Below are positions 1 to 7,554 of a stretch of DNA of 35,262 nt, in pieces. The translations under genes and the position numbers were made by a program. Where the stretch lies: contig JBEKLQ010000032.1 in NCBI GenBank assembly GCA_050010115.1, positions 1 to 35,262 of the forward strand, read 5' to 3'. Within the stretch, counting starts at the first letter, position 1. Each line of letters opens with the position of its first letter. The notes below the pieces were generated by a model that was not told the origin of the DNA, did no database searches, and worked only from the letters and a program-made list of their open reading frames with translations. This DNA is from JAKACA01 sp050010115 (GTDB taxonomy: Bacteria > Actinomycetota > Acidimicrobiia > Acidimicrobiales > Bog-793).

Positions 1-7
1 GACATCC

Positions 8-604
8 CTACCCGTCGGGCGACGCTCGCCGGGAGACGTTCGGGTCCCCGACCAGGAAGAATCGCCAGGGCTCCCCTGCCGTCGCCAACCCTGGAGCGAG
101 CCCGATGCGGGGCCCCGACCCGATCGCAGCCGCGCGCACCGAGCCGTCCCCGCTCAGCCTCACCGGACCGGACCCCGAGAGCAAGTCGAGGCCGTCGAAC
201 GAGTGGTCGATGCCCAGCGCCTGGCACAGCTTCCCCGGGCCCGAGCACAGGTCCCGCTCGGACTTGGCTCGCAGGCGCCGGCGGCTCATCTCCTCCAACC
301 CGGCCAGCGGCGCCAGCGCCCGCACGAGCACGGCGCCGGCGACACCTTCGGGCTGGCAGACCACGTTGCAGCAGTAGTGCATCCCATAGCTGAAGTAGAC
401 GTAGAGATGCCCCGGCGGCCCGAACATCGTGGCATTGCGCTTGCTACGGCCTCTGAAGGCGTGCGAGGCGGGATCCTCTCCACCTCGGTACGCCTCGACC
501 TCAGCGATCCGACCGGACGTACCGCCGACGCTGAGGATCTTGCCGAGGAGCAACGGCGCGACCACGACGGGGTCTCCCGCCAGCAATTCCCTCAGCGACG
601 GCAC
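8..604 (-). CDS. 3-methyladenine DNA glycosylase (AAG/MPG family)
   Basis: Encodes 198 residues of the AAG/MPG family, which excises alkylated purines in base-excision repair. Seen: the glutamate-bearing motif IAEVEAYRGGEDPASHAF near residues 33-50, and the DNA-intercalating segment HLYVYFSYGMHYCCNVV near 66-82, both diagnostic of the family. The length is normal for bacterial members (about 190-210). The start is GTG; a GAGAGG motif lies 5 nt before it on the minus strand, supporting it. It lies 48 nt downstream of argH and reads in the same direction, so it may be co-transcribed with the arginine operon, although it has no metabolic link to it. Function is confident from the motifs; substrate range is inferred from the family. 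Confidence 0.93.
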   Translation of the reverse strand: MPSLRELLAGDPVVVAPLLLGKILSVGGTSGRIAEVEAYRGGEDPASHAFRGRSKRNATMFGPPGHLYVYFSYGMHYCCNVVCQPEGVAGAVLVRALAPLAGLEEMSRRRLRAKSERDLCSGPGKLCQALGIDHSFDGLDLLSGSGPVRLSGDGSVRAAAIGSGPRIGLAPGLATAGEPWRFFLVGDPNVSRRASPDG

Positions 605-652
605 CGGCGCCTCTCAGCACGACTCAGCGCCGCTCGCTCCCACACACGACGC

Positions 653-2044
653 CTAGGCGCGGCGCCAAGCTCCCACCCGTTCGGCGTCCTCCCGGATCCG
701 AGCGCCGAAACGATCGAGCTGGATCGCCACCGACTCCGGCCCCGCTCCGCCAGGGGTGCGGCGGCGGCGCAGCGCCACGACCGGCTCGAGCAATGCCAGG
801 GCGTCGGGCTCGAAGGCGGGGTGCGACGCGATGAGCTCGGCCATCGGGACGTGCCGTTCGACGGACTCCCGTACGAGCGCTCCGACGACGCCGTGAGCGT
901 CCCGGAAGGGCATGCCGTGAGCGACGAGCCACTCCGCCAGCTCGACCGCCGCCATCGACGACCCGTCGGCCGCCGCCTGCATGGCCTCGGTGTCGAACAC
1001 CACCGTCGCCAGCAGGCCCTCGACGGCAACCAGCGCCAAGCTGACCTGGTCGGACGCGTCAAAGAACGGCTCCTTGTCCTCCTGCAGATCCCGGTTGTAC
1101 GCGAGCGGAAGGCCCTTCAGCGTCGTCAAGAAACCCACCAGGTGTCCCACCAGCCGTCCCGCCTTCCCACGGGCGAGCTCGGCAACATCGGGGTTCTTCT
1201 TTTGCGGCAGCATCGAGCTGCCCGTCGCCCAGGCGTCGTCCAGCCGGATGAACCCGAACTCCTCGGTCGCGAAGATCACCAGCTCCTCGCCGATGCTGGA
1301 GAGGTGGACGCCGATCATGGCAAGGTCGAACAGCGCCTCGGCAAGGAAGTCACGGTCGCTGACCGCGTCGAGCGAGTTCTCGAACCTCCCGGAGAAACCG
1401 AGCTCCGCCGCCACCAGATCCGGGTCCAACGGCAGCGAGCTGCCGGCCAGCGCAGCAGCGCCGAGCGGCGACACGTTCATCCGCTGGAGCGTCGCCAGAA
1501 TGCGATCGACGTCACGCGACAGCTGCCAACCGTGAGCCAGCAGCTGGTGCGCCAGCAGGATCGGCTGGGCTCGCTGCATATGCGTGTAGCCCGGCAGGTA
1601 GGCCTGACCGGCGTCCTCGGCCCGGTGCTGGAGCGTCCGCTGCAGCTCCAAGATGAGGCCGGCGACGCTGGCGAGCTCGTGTCGGACGTAAAGCCGCAAC
1701 GCCGTGGCCACCTGGTCGTTCCGGCTGCGACCTGTGTGCAGCTTGGCACCGGTGTCATCGGCGAGCTCGCGTACCCGCCGCTCGATCGCCGTGTGGATGT
1801 CCTCGTCGCCCGGCTGGAATTCGAACACGCCGGCGGAGAGCTCGTCGCCGGTCCGCTGCAGCGCCTCGAGGAGGACCGTCAGCTCGTTCTCGTCGATGAT
1901 CCCGGCCCTCTCGAGGCCTTTGACATGGGCCATCGAGCCTTCGATGTCGCTCGGCGCAAGGCGCCGGTCGAACGACAGGCTGGCGGTGAACGCCATCATG
2001 TCCTCGGCCGGCGGCACACCCATTCTCGGCGCCCAGAGCGTCAT
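653..2044 (-). CDS. argH: Argininosuccinate lyase
   Basis: 463 residues. Cleaves argininosuccinate to arginine and fumarate, the last step of arginine synthesis. Seen: HTGRSRNDQ (103-111), GYTHMQRAQP (152-161) and the fumarase/ASL superfamily signature GSSMLPQKKNPD (275-286), with SLSFDRRLAPSDI near the N-terminus. The usual N-terminal LWGGRF reads LWAPRM here, a small departure. The start is ATG, 12 nt after the argR stop. The preceding argG, which usually sits beside argH in actinobacteria, is absent from this operon. It is the last arginine gene of the operon; the downstream gene is a DNA glycosylase. Very sure of identity. Confidence 0.97.
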   Translation of the reverse strand: MTLWAPRMGVPPAEDMMAFTASLSFDRRLAPSDIEGSMAHVKGLERAGIIDENELTVLLEALQRTGDELSAGVFEFQPGDEDIHTAIERRVRELADDTGAKLHTGRSRNDQVATALRLYVRHELASVAGLILELQRTLQHRAEDAGQAYLPGYTHMQRAQPILLAHQLLAHGWQLSRDVDRILATLQRMNVSPLGAAALAGSSLPLDPDLVAAELGFSGRFENSLDAVSDRDFLAEALFDLAMIGVHLSSIGEELVIFATEEFGFIRLDDAWATGSSMLPQKKNPDVAELARGKAGRLVGHLVGFLTTLKGLPLAYNRDLQEDKEPFFDASDQVSLALVAVEGLLATVVFDTEAMQAAADGSSMAAVELAEWLVAHGMPFRDAHGVVGALVRESVERHVPMAELIASHPAFEPDALALLEPVVALRRRRTPGGAGPESVAIQLDRFGARIREDAERVGAWRRA

Positions 2045-2056
2045 CGTGACGGGACC

Positions 2057-2551
2057 TTACAGGCCGGCGATGTCGGCCAGGTGGTCGGCTAGGGCCGCTC
2101 CGCCTGTCTCGGCGACGGCGATGACAACGACGGTGTCATCGCCTGCCACAGTGCCGAGAACGCCGTCGACACCCGTGCGGTCCAGGGCAGACGCCACGAC
2201 GTGCGCCGATCCCGGCGGCGTGCGCAGCACGACGAGGTTGCCCGAGGAAGCGATGTCGACGACCCATTCGCCGAGCACGCGGCGAAGGTGCTCGCCCGGT
2301 ACGACGTGGTTCTTCGGCAACTCGGGGAGGGCGTACACGGGGCGCTCACTGCCCAGCACGCGAACCTTCACCGCACCAACCTCCTCGAGATCACGCGACA
2401 CCGTCGCTTGAGTAGCATCAATTCCTTCAGCCGCCAGCAGATCCGTCAGCTGGTCCTGGCTGGTCACCGAGTGGTCGGACAGCAGCTGGGCGATCACATG
2501 GTGCCGCCGTGCTTTCGACGCCCGGTTGGAGGCCCCCGCCCCCTCGGTCAT
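2057..2551 (-). CDS. argR: Arginine repressor ArgR
   Basis: 164 residues. Arginine-responsive regulator; family members form hexamers that bind paired ARG boxes. Seen: an N-terminal winged helix-turn-helix (RRHHVIAQLLSDHSVTSQDQL, then IDATQATVSRDLEEVGAVKVR, about residues 15-64) and a C-terminal oligomerisation/arginine-binding domain with GTVAGDDTVVVIA (about 133-145), where the GD-D residues bind arginine in known ArgR proteins. The start is chosen at ATG 2551 because it overlaps the argF stop as ATGA and gives normal length; the reading frame is open further upstream, inside argF, in shadow sequence. The operon therefore encodes its own regulator, and a double ARG box lies upstream of argC at 6712-6745, consistent with autoregulation. 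Confidence 0.97.
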   Translation of the reverse strand: MTEGAGASNRASKARRHHVIAQLLSDHSVTSQDQLTDLLAAEGIDATQATVSRDLEEVGAVKVRVLGSERPVYALPELPKNHVVPGEHLRRVLGEWVVDIASSGNLVVLRTPPGSAHVVASALDRTGVDGVLGTVAGDDTVVVIAVAETGGAALADHLADIAGL

Positions 2552-3507
2552 GCCGAGACCTCCAGCTCGTCGGATCCCCCGTGCCCGGTGCGATGAGCGG
2601 CCGAGGCGAGGAATGCGAACACGCCCCGGGCAGAGTGCATACGGTTCGTCGCCTGTTGCCAGACTGCGCTCTGCGGGCCAGAAAGCACGCCGTCGGAGAT
2701 CTCCTCGCCCCGGTGGGCGGGGAGACAGTGCAAGACGATCGCGTTCGCCGGCGCCTTGGCGAGGAGCGCCTCGTCGACGCTGTAGCCGGCGAAGGCCCGG
2801 CGACGAGCCCACAGCTCCTCCTCCTGGCCCATCGACACCCAGACGTCGGTGTAGATCACGTCGGCCTGGGCAACCGCTTCGGCCGGCGAACTGCAGACCT
2901 CGACGTGTGCTCCGGCCGACAGGCCGGCTGCCGTCGCCGACAGCGAGTCGGCGACTCCGTAGCCGGATGGTGAGGCCACCTTCAGCTGCAGGCCCGTCAG
3001 GGCGGCGCCACCCGCCAACGAACGGAAGACGTTGTTGGCGTCCCCGATGTACGCCATCGTGACGCCACGCAGCCCGCCGCACCGTTGGCGGATCGTGAGC
3101 AGGTCGGCAAGCGCCTGCGTCGGGTGCTCCCTGTCTGACAGCAGGTTCACGACCGGAACGCCGGTCTCGGCGTCGTCGAGTGCCCGTGCCATCCGCTCGA
3201 GCGTGGCATGGCGCTCGACCCGGGCCGCCACGATCCGGTGGTAGCAGGCGAGTGTGCGAGCGACGTCCTCGGCGGTTTCTCGCGTGTCGATGCCCACTTC
3301 CTCACCGCGGATCGTCACCGGGTGCCCGCCGAGCTGTACCACCGCCATCTCGCAGGCGTTGCGAGTACGGGCGGACGGGTGTTCGAACAACAGCGCCACG
3401 CCGTGGCCAGCGAGGACCGGTGGGAGATCACGCGCCTCGGCCAAGTCGAGCACGGTCTCGAGCTCCGCCGCACTCAGGTCGGTGATGGACAACAGGTGCC
3501 TGGTCAT
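2548..3507 (-). CDS. argF: Ornithine carbamoyltransferase
   Basis: 319 residues. Transfers the carbamoyl group to ornithine, giving citrulline. Seen: carbamoyl-phosphate loop FEHPSARTRNACEMA (about 43-57; SARTR replaces the commoner STRTR), HPTQALADL (about 128-136), the ornithine-loop motif DVWVSMGQE, and HCLPAHRGEEI near residue 272, which is specific to ornithine rather than aspartate transcarbamoylases. The start at ATG 3507 overlaps the argD stop as ATGA; the frame is open further upstream to 3990, but that part is antisense-like shadow within argD. The end overlaps argR by ATGA. An N-acetylornithine carbamoyltransferase was considered, because argJ is missing, but the SMG loop and HCLPAHRG favour the standard enzyme. 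Confidence 0.96.
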   Translation of the reverse strand: MTRHLLSITDLSAAELETVLDLAEARDLPPVLAGHGVALLFEHPSARTRNACEMAVVQLGGHPVTIRGEEVGIDTRETAEDVARTLACYHRIVAARVERHATLERMARALDDAETGVPVVNLLSDREHPTQALADLLTIRQRCGGLRGVTMAYIGDANNVFRSLAGGAALTGLQLKVASPSGYGVADSLSATAAGLSAGAHVEVCSSPAEAVAQADVIYTDVWVSMGQEEELWARRRAFAGYSVDEALLAKAPANAIVLHCLPAHRGEEISDGVLSGPQSAVWQQATNRMHSARGVFAFLASAAHRTGHGGSDELEVSA

Positions 3508-4757
3508 GCCTGCTCCGCGAGCACGCGCCGGAGGATGGAGACGGCCGTGTCGATCTCGGCGTCGGCCACGTTGAGCGGCGGCGCGAGCCTCACGATGCCC
3601 GGGACTGGCGCGTTCACCACCAGGCCGTAGGCGAGCGCCGAGCTGACCACGGCCCTGGCATCGATGCCCGGCTGGAGCACGGCACCGAGCAGCAACCCGG
3701 ACCCGCGGACGGATTGGACCTCCGGCAGGGCGCTCAGGCCCGCGGTCAGCCGTTCCCCGGCTCGGGCAGCCACACGCGGGGCGTCGATCCCCTGCATCAC
3801 GTCGAGGACAGCCCGGGCCGCAGCAGCAGCGAGCGGCTGGCCGCCGAACGTACTGCCGTGATCGCCCGGCCGGAACGCTGCCGCGACCTCCGCCTTCGCC
3901 CAGCACGCACCGATCGGGACACCATTGCCGAGCGCCTTGGCGATCGTCACGATGTCCGGTTGCACGCCGGCGTGTTGGAACCCGAACCACCGCCCCGTCC
4001 GCCCGAGGCCGGTCTGTATCTCGTCGAGGACGAGGAGGATGCCCCGCTCGTCGCAGAGATCCCGGACAGCACGAAGGTAGCCGCTCGGGGCAGGCACGAC
4101 GCCGCCCTCGCCCTGGATCGACTCGAGGAGCACGGCGCCGACGGTCGCTTCGTCGGCGCGGTCGGCGAGCGCCGCCAAGTCTCCGAACGGCACGTGCCGG
4201 AAACCCTCCGGCAGCGGCTCAAAGCCCCGATGCTTCTCCGGTTGGCCGGTGGCATGCAGCGTCGCCAGCGTGCGGCCGTGAAAGGATCCGTCTGCCGACA
4301 CGACCACATGCCGTCCGGGTGCTCCCCCGCCGCCCTCGGCGGCACGGCTGTGGTACCGGCGCACCAGCTTGATGGCACACTCGTTGGCCTCCGCTCCGGA
4401 GTTCGCGAAGAACACCCGCCCGCCGGCCGGCTCGCCATCACCGATCAGCAGGTCGATCGTCCGGGCGAGCGGCGCCGCGTGCTCGTTGCCGAACAGGTTC
4501 GAGGTGTGGATGAGCCGCTTGGCCTGGCGCTCGATCGCCTCCGAGACGCGAGGGTGGCAATGGCCGAGCGACGTCACCGCCAACCCTGACAGGAAGTCCA
4601 GGTAGCTCTTGCCGTCGGCATCCTCGAGCACGGTGCCGCTGCCGCGGACGAACGTCACCGGTGCGGGCGCGTACGTCTCCATGAGGACCGGGGCCGCCGG
4701 CGCCGCCTCCGTCTCGTGCGCGGGCGCGACCGCCCCGACCTGCGGTGCCAGGCTCAT
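3504..4757 (-). CDS. argD: Acetylornithine aminotransferase
   Basis: 417 residues. PLP-dependent class III aminotransferase making N-acetylornithine from N-acetylglutamate semialdehyde. Seen: GRVFFANSGAEANECAIKL (about 115-133, phosphate-binding region), LVLDEIQTGLGRTG (about 240-253, Asp that pairs with the PLP nitrogen), and the Schiff-base lysine in IVTIAKALGNGVPIG (about 270-284). The N-terminus has about 25 extra low-complexity residues before the conserved MetYAP-like stretch LMETYAPAPVTFVRGSG. ATG start overlaps the argB stop by 4 nt, and its own stop overlaps argF by 4 nt. Position between argB and argF supports the arginine role over the related succinylornithine or GABA aminotransferases. 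Confidence 0.95.
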   Translation of the reverse strand: MSLAPQVGAVAPAHETEAAPAAPVLMETYAPAPVTFVRGSGTVLEDADGKSYLDFLSGLAVTSLGHCHPRVSEAIERQAKRLIHTSNLFGNEHAAPLARTIDLLIGDGEPAGGRVFFANSGAEANECAIKLVRRYHSRAAEGGGGAPGRHVVVSADGSFHGRTLATLHATGQPEKHRGFEPLPEGFRHVPFGDLAALADRADEATVGAVLLESIQGEGGVVPAPSGYLRAVRDLCDERGILLVLDEIQTGLGRTGRWFGFQHAGVQPDIVTIAKALGNGVPIGACWAKAEVAAAFRPGDHGSTFGGQPLAAAAARAVLDVMQGIDAPRVAARAGERLTAGLSALPEVQSVRGSGLLLGAVLQPGIDARAVVSSALAYGLVVNAPVPGIVRLAPPLNVADAEIDTAVSILRRVLAEQA

Positions 4758-5695
4758 TTCGGGACCACCATCGTGCCGACCCCCTCGGGTGTGAGCAGCT
4801 CCAGGATGAGGGCATGCGGGACTCGGCCGTCGAGCACGTGGGCGCTGGCCACCCCGTGGCGGACGGCTCTAGCGCAGGCAGCCGCCTTCGGGATCATCCC
4901 GCCCGAGATCACGCCCGTCCGGGTCAGCTCGTCGACGTCGTCGGCGCTGAGCCGCGTGATCAGGGTCGCCGGGTCATCGGGCTCCCGGCGGATGCCGTCG
5001 ACGTCGGTGAGGAACGCAAGCTTCTCGGCGCCGAGCGCCGCCGCGACAGCGCCGGCCACCGTATCGGCGTTGATGTTGTAGGCCTGCCCGGCGAGGTCGG
5101 AGCCGATCGTGGCGACGACGGGCACGAGACCCTCGGCGACGAGCCGCCTGAGCAGCGAAGGATCGACGGAGGATACGTCGCCGACGAAGCCGAGTGCCGG
5201 ATCCCGTTGGGCCGCCATGATGAGGCCGGCGTCCTCCCCGGACAGTCCGACAGCCAGCGGGCCGTGCACGTTGATGGCGCCGACGATGTCACGGTTCACT
5301 TTGCCGACGAGCACCATGCGGGCGATGTCGAGCGTCTCGGCGTCCGTGACCCGCAGCCCCTCACGGAACTCCGGCACCTTGCCGAGCCGCTGCATGAGGG
5401 CTCCGATCTGCGGACCACCACCGTGCACGACGACCGGCAGCATCCCGACGGAACGGAGCAGGACGATGTCCTCGGCGAATCGAGCGAGGCTCTCGGCCTC
5501 GTCGCCGATGGCGCTGCCGCCGTACTTGGCGACGATGATCCTGCCGGCGAAGCGCCGGATGTACGGGAGCGCCTCGCAGAGCACTTCTGCCTTCGTCGCA
5601 ACCGGCAGGTCGGCCGCGCCGCTCAGCCCTGTGGCCGCGCCCACGCTGGTCGCGCCGGCGGCCGGCTCGACCACTTCACTGAGGGACCCCGTCAT
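4754..5695 (-). CDS. argB: Acetylglutamate kinase
   Basis: 313 residues. Phosphorylates N-acetylglutamate. Seen: the nucleotide-binding lysine in VAKYGGSAI (K57), the glycine loop VVVHGGGPQIGALM (about 87-100), YNINADTVAGAVA (about 205-217) and a C-terminal DGRVPHALILELLTPEGVGTM. Residues 35-52 (KAEVLCEALPYIRRFAGR) match the N-terminal helix found in arginine-inhibited, hexameric kinases such as those of Pseudomonas and Thermotoga, so feedback inhibition by arginine is likely. Before it lie about 30 low-complexity residues. ATG 5695 overlaps the argC stop by ATGA. argJ, which normally separates argC and argB in actinobacteria, is not present here. Confidence 0.96.
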   Translation of the reverse strand: MTGSLSEVVEPAAGATSVGAATGLSGAADLPVATKAEVLCEALPYIRRFAGRIIVAKYGGSAIGDEAESLARFAEDIVLLRSVGMLPVVVHGGGPQIGALMQRLGKVPEFREGLRVTDAETLDIARMVLVGKVNRDIVGAINVHGPLAVGLSGEDAGLIMAAQRDPALGFVGDVSSVDPSLLRRLVAEGLVPVVATIGSDLAGQAYNINADTVAGAVAAALGAEKLAFLTDVDGIRREPDDPATLITRLSADDVDELTRTGVISGGMIPKAAACARAVRHGVASAHVLDGRVPHALILELLTPEGVGTMVVPK

Positions 5696-6711
5696 GGCGA
5701 GAGCCCGGCGAGGGGGAGACCGGCGGACTCCGGGAGTCGCAGGGCGACGTTGGCCGCCTGGATCGCCTGGCCGGAACCACCTTTCACGAGGTTGTCGATC
5801 GCAGCGATGACGATGACCCAGCCCGTCCGGTCGTCCACTCGGGCAGTCAGGTGCACCACGTTCGAGCCGTAGGCATCGGCGGTCGACGGCACGCCGGCGG
5901 TCACATTGACGAACGGATCCCCGCTGTAGCGCTCGCCGAGGGTGGCGATCAACCCGGCTGTGCTGAGATCGGCGCCGCCGGCCGGTCGGGCGTAGCACGT
6001 GGCGAGGATGCCTCTCGTCATCGGCGCCAGGTGCGGCGTGAACAGCAACTGTGCGCCGATGACCTGCTCCATCTCCGGCGTGTGCCGGTGGTCCAATAGG
6101 CCGTAGGGGGCGAACCGCTCGTTCGCCAGCGGGTGGTGCAGGTTCGCTGCCGGCGACTTGCCGGCGCCGGAGGTACCGCTGGCACCGTCGACGATGATCC
6201 CGCTCGGCTGCAACAAGCCGGCTCCCACCAAGGGCTGCAGCGCCAGAGCAGCCGCCGTGACGTAGCAGCCGGGTGCCGCGATCAACTCGGCGCCATCCAA
6301 CGCCGCCCGGTTCAGCTCAACCAGGCCGTACACCGCCTTGGCGAGCAGTTCCGGCACCGAGTGCTCGAACCCGTACCAGCGCGGGTAGGCAGCAGGATCC
6401 CGGAGACGGAAGTCCGCGCCGAGATCCACGACGAGCTGCACCTTGCCCACGAGCGAGGAGACGACCTGCTGGGAATGCCCGGACGGCAGCGCCACGAAGA
6501 CGACATCGAGGCGTTCGAGGGAGTCGATGTCGAGCTCCTCGACCACCAGGTCCCGGTAGGCACGCCCGAGCGCCGGGTACAGCTCCCCGACCTTCGAACC
6601 TGTGGTGCTGTCTGCCTGGGCAACGGCGACATCGAGCACGGGATGGTCGGCGAGCAGCCGCATCAGCTCAGCGCCGAGATAGCCCGTCGCCCCGACGACA
6701 CCACATTTCAT
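5692..6711 (-). CDS. argC: N-acetyl-gamma-glutamyl-phosphate reductase
   Basis: 339 residues. NADPH-dependent reduction of N-acetylglutamyl phosphate to the semialdehyde. Seen: N-terminal Rossmann motif VVGATGYLGAELMRLL (about 4-19) and the active-site cysteine in APGCYVTAAALALQPL (about 144-159), followed by GASGTSGAGKSP. Start chosen at ATG 6711 (MKCGVVGATG). A GTG at 6726 is in frame and open, but it lies inside the ARG-box palindrome and would add only MHNHA. There is no Shine-Dalgarno before the ATG; instead CATAAT sits 6 nt before it with TTGCAT 17 nt further upstream, so a leaderless transcript is likely. It is the first gene of the arginine operon, 63 nt after trpA. Confidence 0.96.
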   Translation of the reverse strand: MKCGVVGATGYLGAELMRLLADHPVLDVAVAQADSTTGSKVGELYPALGRAYRDLVVEELDIDSLERLDVVFVALPSGHSQQVVSSLVGKVQLVVDLGADFRLRDPAAYPRWYGFEHSVPELLAKAVYGLVELNRAALDGAELIAAPGCYVTAAALALQPLVGAGLLQPSGIIVDGASGTSGAGKSPAANLHHPLANERFAPYGLLDHRHTPEMEQVIGAQLLFTPHLAPMTRGILATCYARPAGGADLSTAGLIATLGERYSGDPFVNVTAGVPSTADAYGSNVVHLTARVDDRTGWVIVIAAIDNLVKGGSGQAIQAANVALRLPESAGLPLAGLSP

Positions 6712-6745
6712 CGCATGATTATGCACAGATATGCATAATCATGCA
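6712..6745. promoter_or_regulatory. Double ARG box (ArgR operator) on the argC promoter
   Basis: A perfect inverted repeat: GCATGATTATGCA (6713-6725), 6-nt spacer, TGCATAATCATGC (6732-6744). It resolves into two ARG-box-like elements of the form TGCAT-N4-ATGCA: CGCATGATTATGCA (6712-6725, one mismatch) and TGCATAATCATGCA (6732-6745, perfect). Their centres are 20 bp apart, the spacing expected for paired boxes read by an ArgR hexamer. On the minus strand the region also reads TTGCAT (6746-6741), 17 nt, CATAAT (6723-6718), 6 nt, ATG (6711). Operator and promoter therefore coincide. argR is five genes downstream in the same operon. AT-richness stands out strongly from the surroundings. Confidence 0.88.
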
Positions 6746-6774
6746 AATCGCCGAGTAGCCGCGTACCGCGTAGC

Positions 6775-7554
6775 TCAGCCGTCCAGCGCCTGGCGGAGCT
6801 CCCGCACGAATTGCGCTGCCCCCTCAGGGCCACAGCCGTCCAGGATCCGGTGCACCAGGGCGGAACCGACGACCACTCCGTCGGCGACCTCGCTCACCTC
6901 CACCGCTTGGGCCGGCGTCGAGATCCCGACACCGACGAGCACCGGCAGGTCCGTCGCCGCCTTGCAGCGTCGGGCGATCTCCGCCGCGCTCGCCGCCAGA
7001 TCCGAGCGCTCCCCGGTCACGCCCATGAGGCCGACCGCGTACAAGAAACCGCGCCCACGCTCCGCGATCATCTTCAATCGCGCCGGGGGCGTCGTCGGAG
7101 CTGCCAGAAGGACCGTGGCGACGCCGGCTTGGTCAGCTTCGTCTGCCCAACCGTTCAGCTCATCGACCGGCAGATCCGCCACGATCGCGCCGGAGACCCC
7201 GGACTCGGCGAGCAATTGCGCCATACGGCGGTGGCCGGTCCTGAAAACGATGTTGTAGTAGGTCATGACCGCCACCGGCACGGCCAAGTCGGCCTTGGCG
7301 ATGTCCGAGATGATCCCGCGGGCGGTCGCACCTGATGCGAGCGCCTCTACGGAGGCTCGCTGGATGACCGGCCCGTCCATCATCGGGTCGCTGAACGGCA
7401 GGCCGACCTCGACCGCGTCGGCGCCGGCCGCTGCCACAGCTTCCAACGTCGCCGCCCAGTCCGTGCCGAGGCCACCAGTGATGTACGGCACGAGCAGCTT
7501 GCGCCCCGCCTCGCGCTGAGCACGCAGCGCCACCTCCAGCCCGATCGTCGTCAC
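6775..7554 (-). CDS. trpA: Tryptophan synthase alpha subunit
   Basis: 259 residues. Splits indole-3-glycerol phosphate into indole and glyceraldehyde 3-phosphate; works in an alpha2beta2 complex with TrpB. Seen: VPYITGGLGTDW (22-33), catalytic Glu and Asp in VEVGLPFSDPMMDGPVIQ (about 49-66), and phosphate-binding LVGVGISTPAQA and VVVGSALV near the C-terminus. The start is GTG at 7554, chosen because it overlaps the trpB TGA as GTGA and gives the proper N-terminus; the frame stays open upstream through trpB and trpF only as shadow. It is the last trp gene, 63 nt before argC in the same direction, so transcription may run on into the arginine operon. Confidence 0.96.
   Translation of the reverse strand: MTTIGLEVALRAQREAGRKLLVPYITGGLGTDWAATLEAVAAAGADAVEVGLPFSDPMMDGPVIQRASVEALASGATARGIISDIAKADLAVPVAVMTYYNIVFRTGHRRMAQLLAESGVSGAIVADLPVDELNGWADEADQAGVATVLLAAPTTPPARLKMIAERGRGFLYAVGLMGVTGERSDLAASAAEIARRCKAATDLPVLVGVGISTPAQAVEVSEVADGVVVGSALVHRILDGCGPEGAAQFVRELRQALDG

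Noticed and set aside
203..2092. A 629-residue plus-strand open frame opposite argH
   Set aside because: It is antisense to a gene with clear ASL motifs; the protein is Arg/Gln/His-rich and shows no domain. Long shadow frames are common in GC-rich DNA.
6711..6726. argC start at GTG 6726 (MHNHAM...)
   Set aside because: It lies inside the ARG-box palindrome, adds only five residues and lacks a Shine-Dalgarno; ATG 6711 gives the usual N-terminus.
6713..6744. The argC palindrome as a trpA terminator
   Set aside because: It is AT-rich, lacks a T-run, and has the ARG-box pattern with correct spacing.
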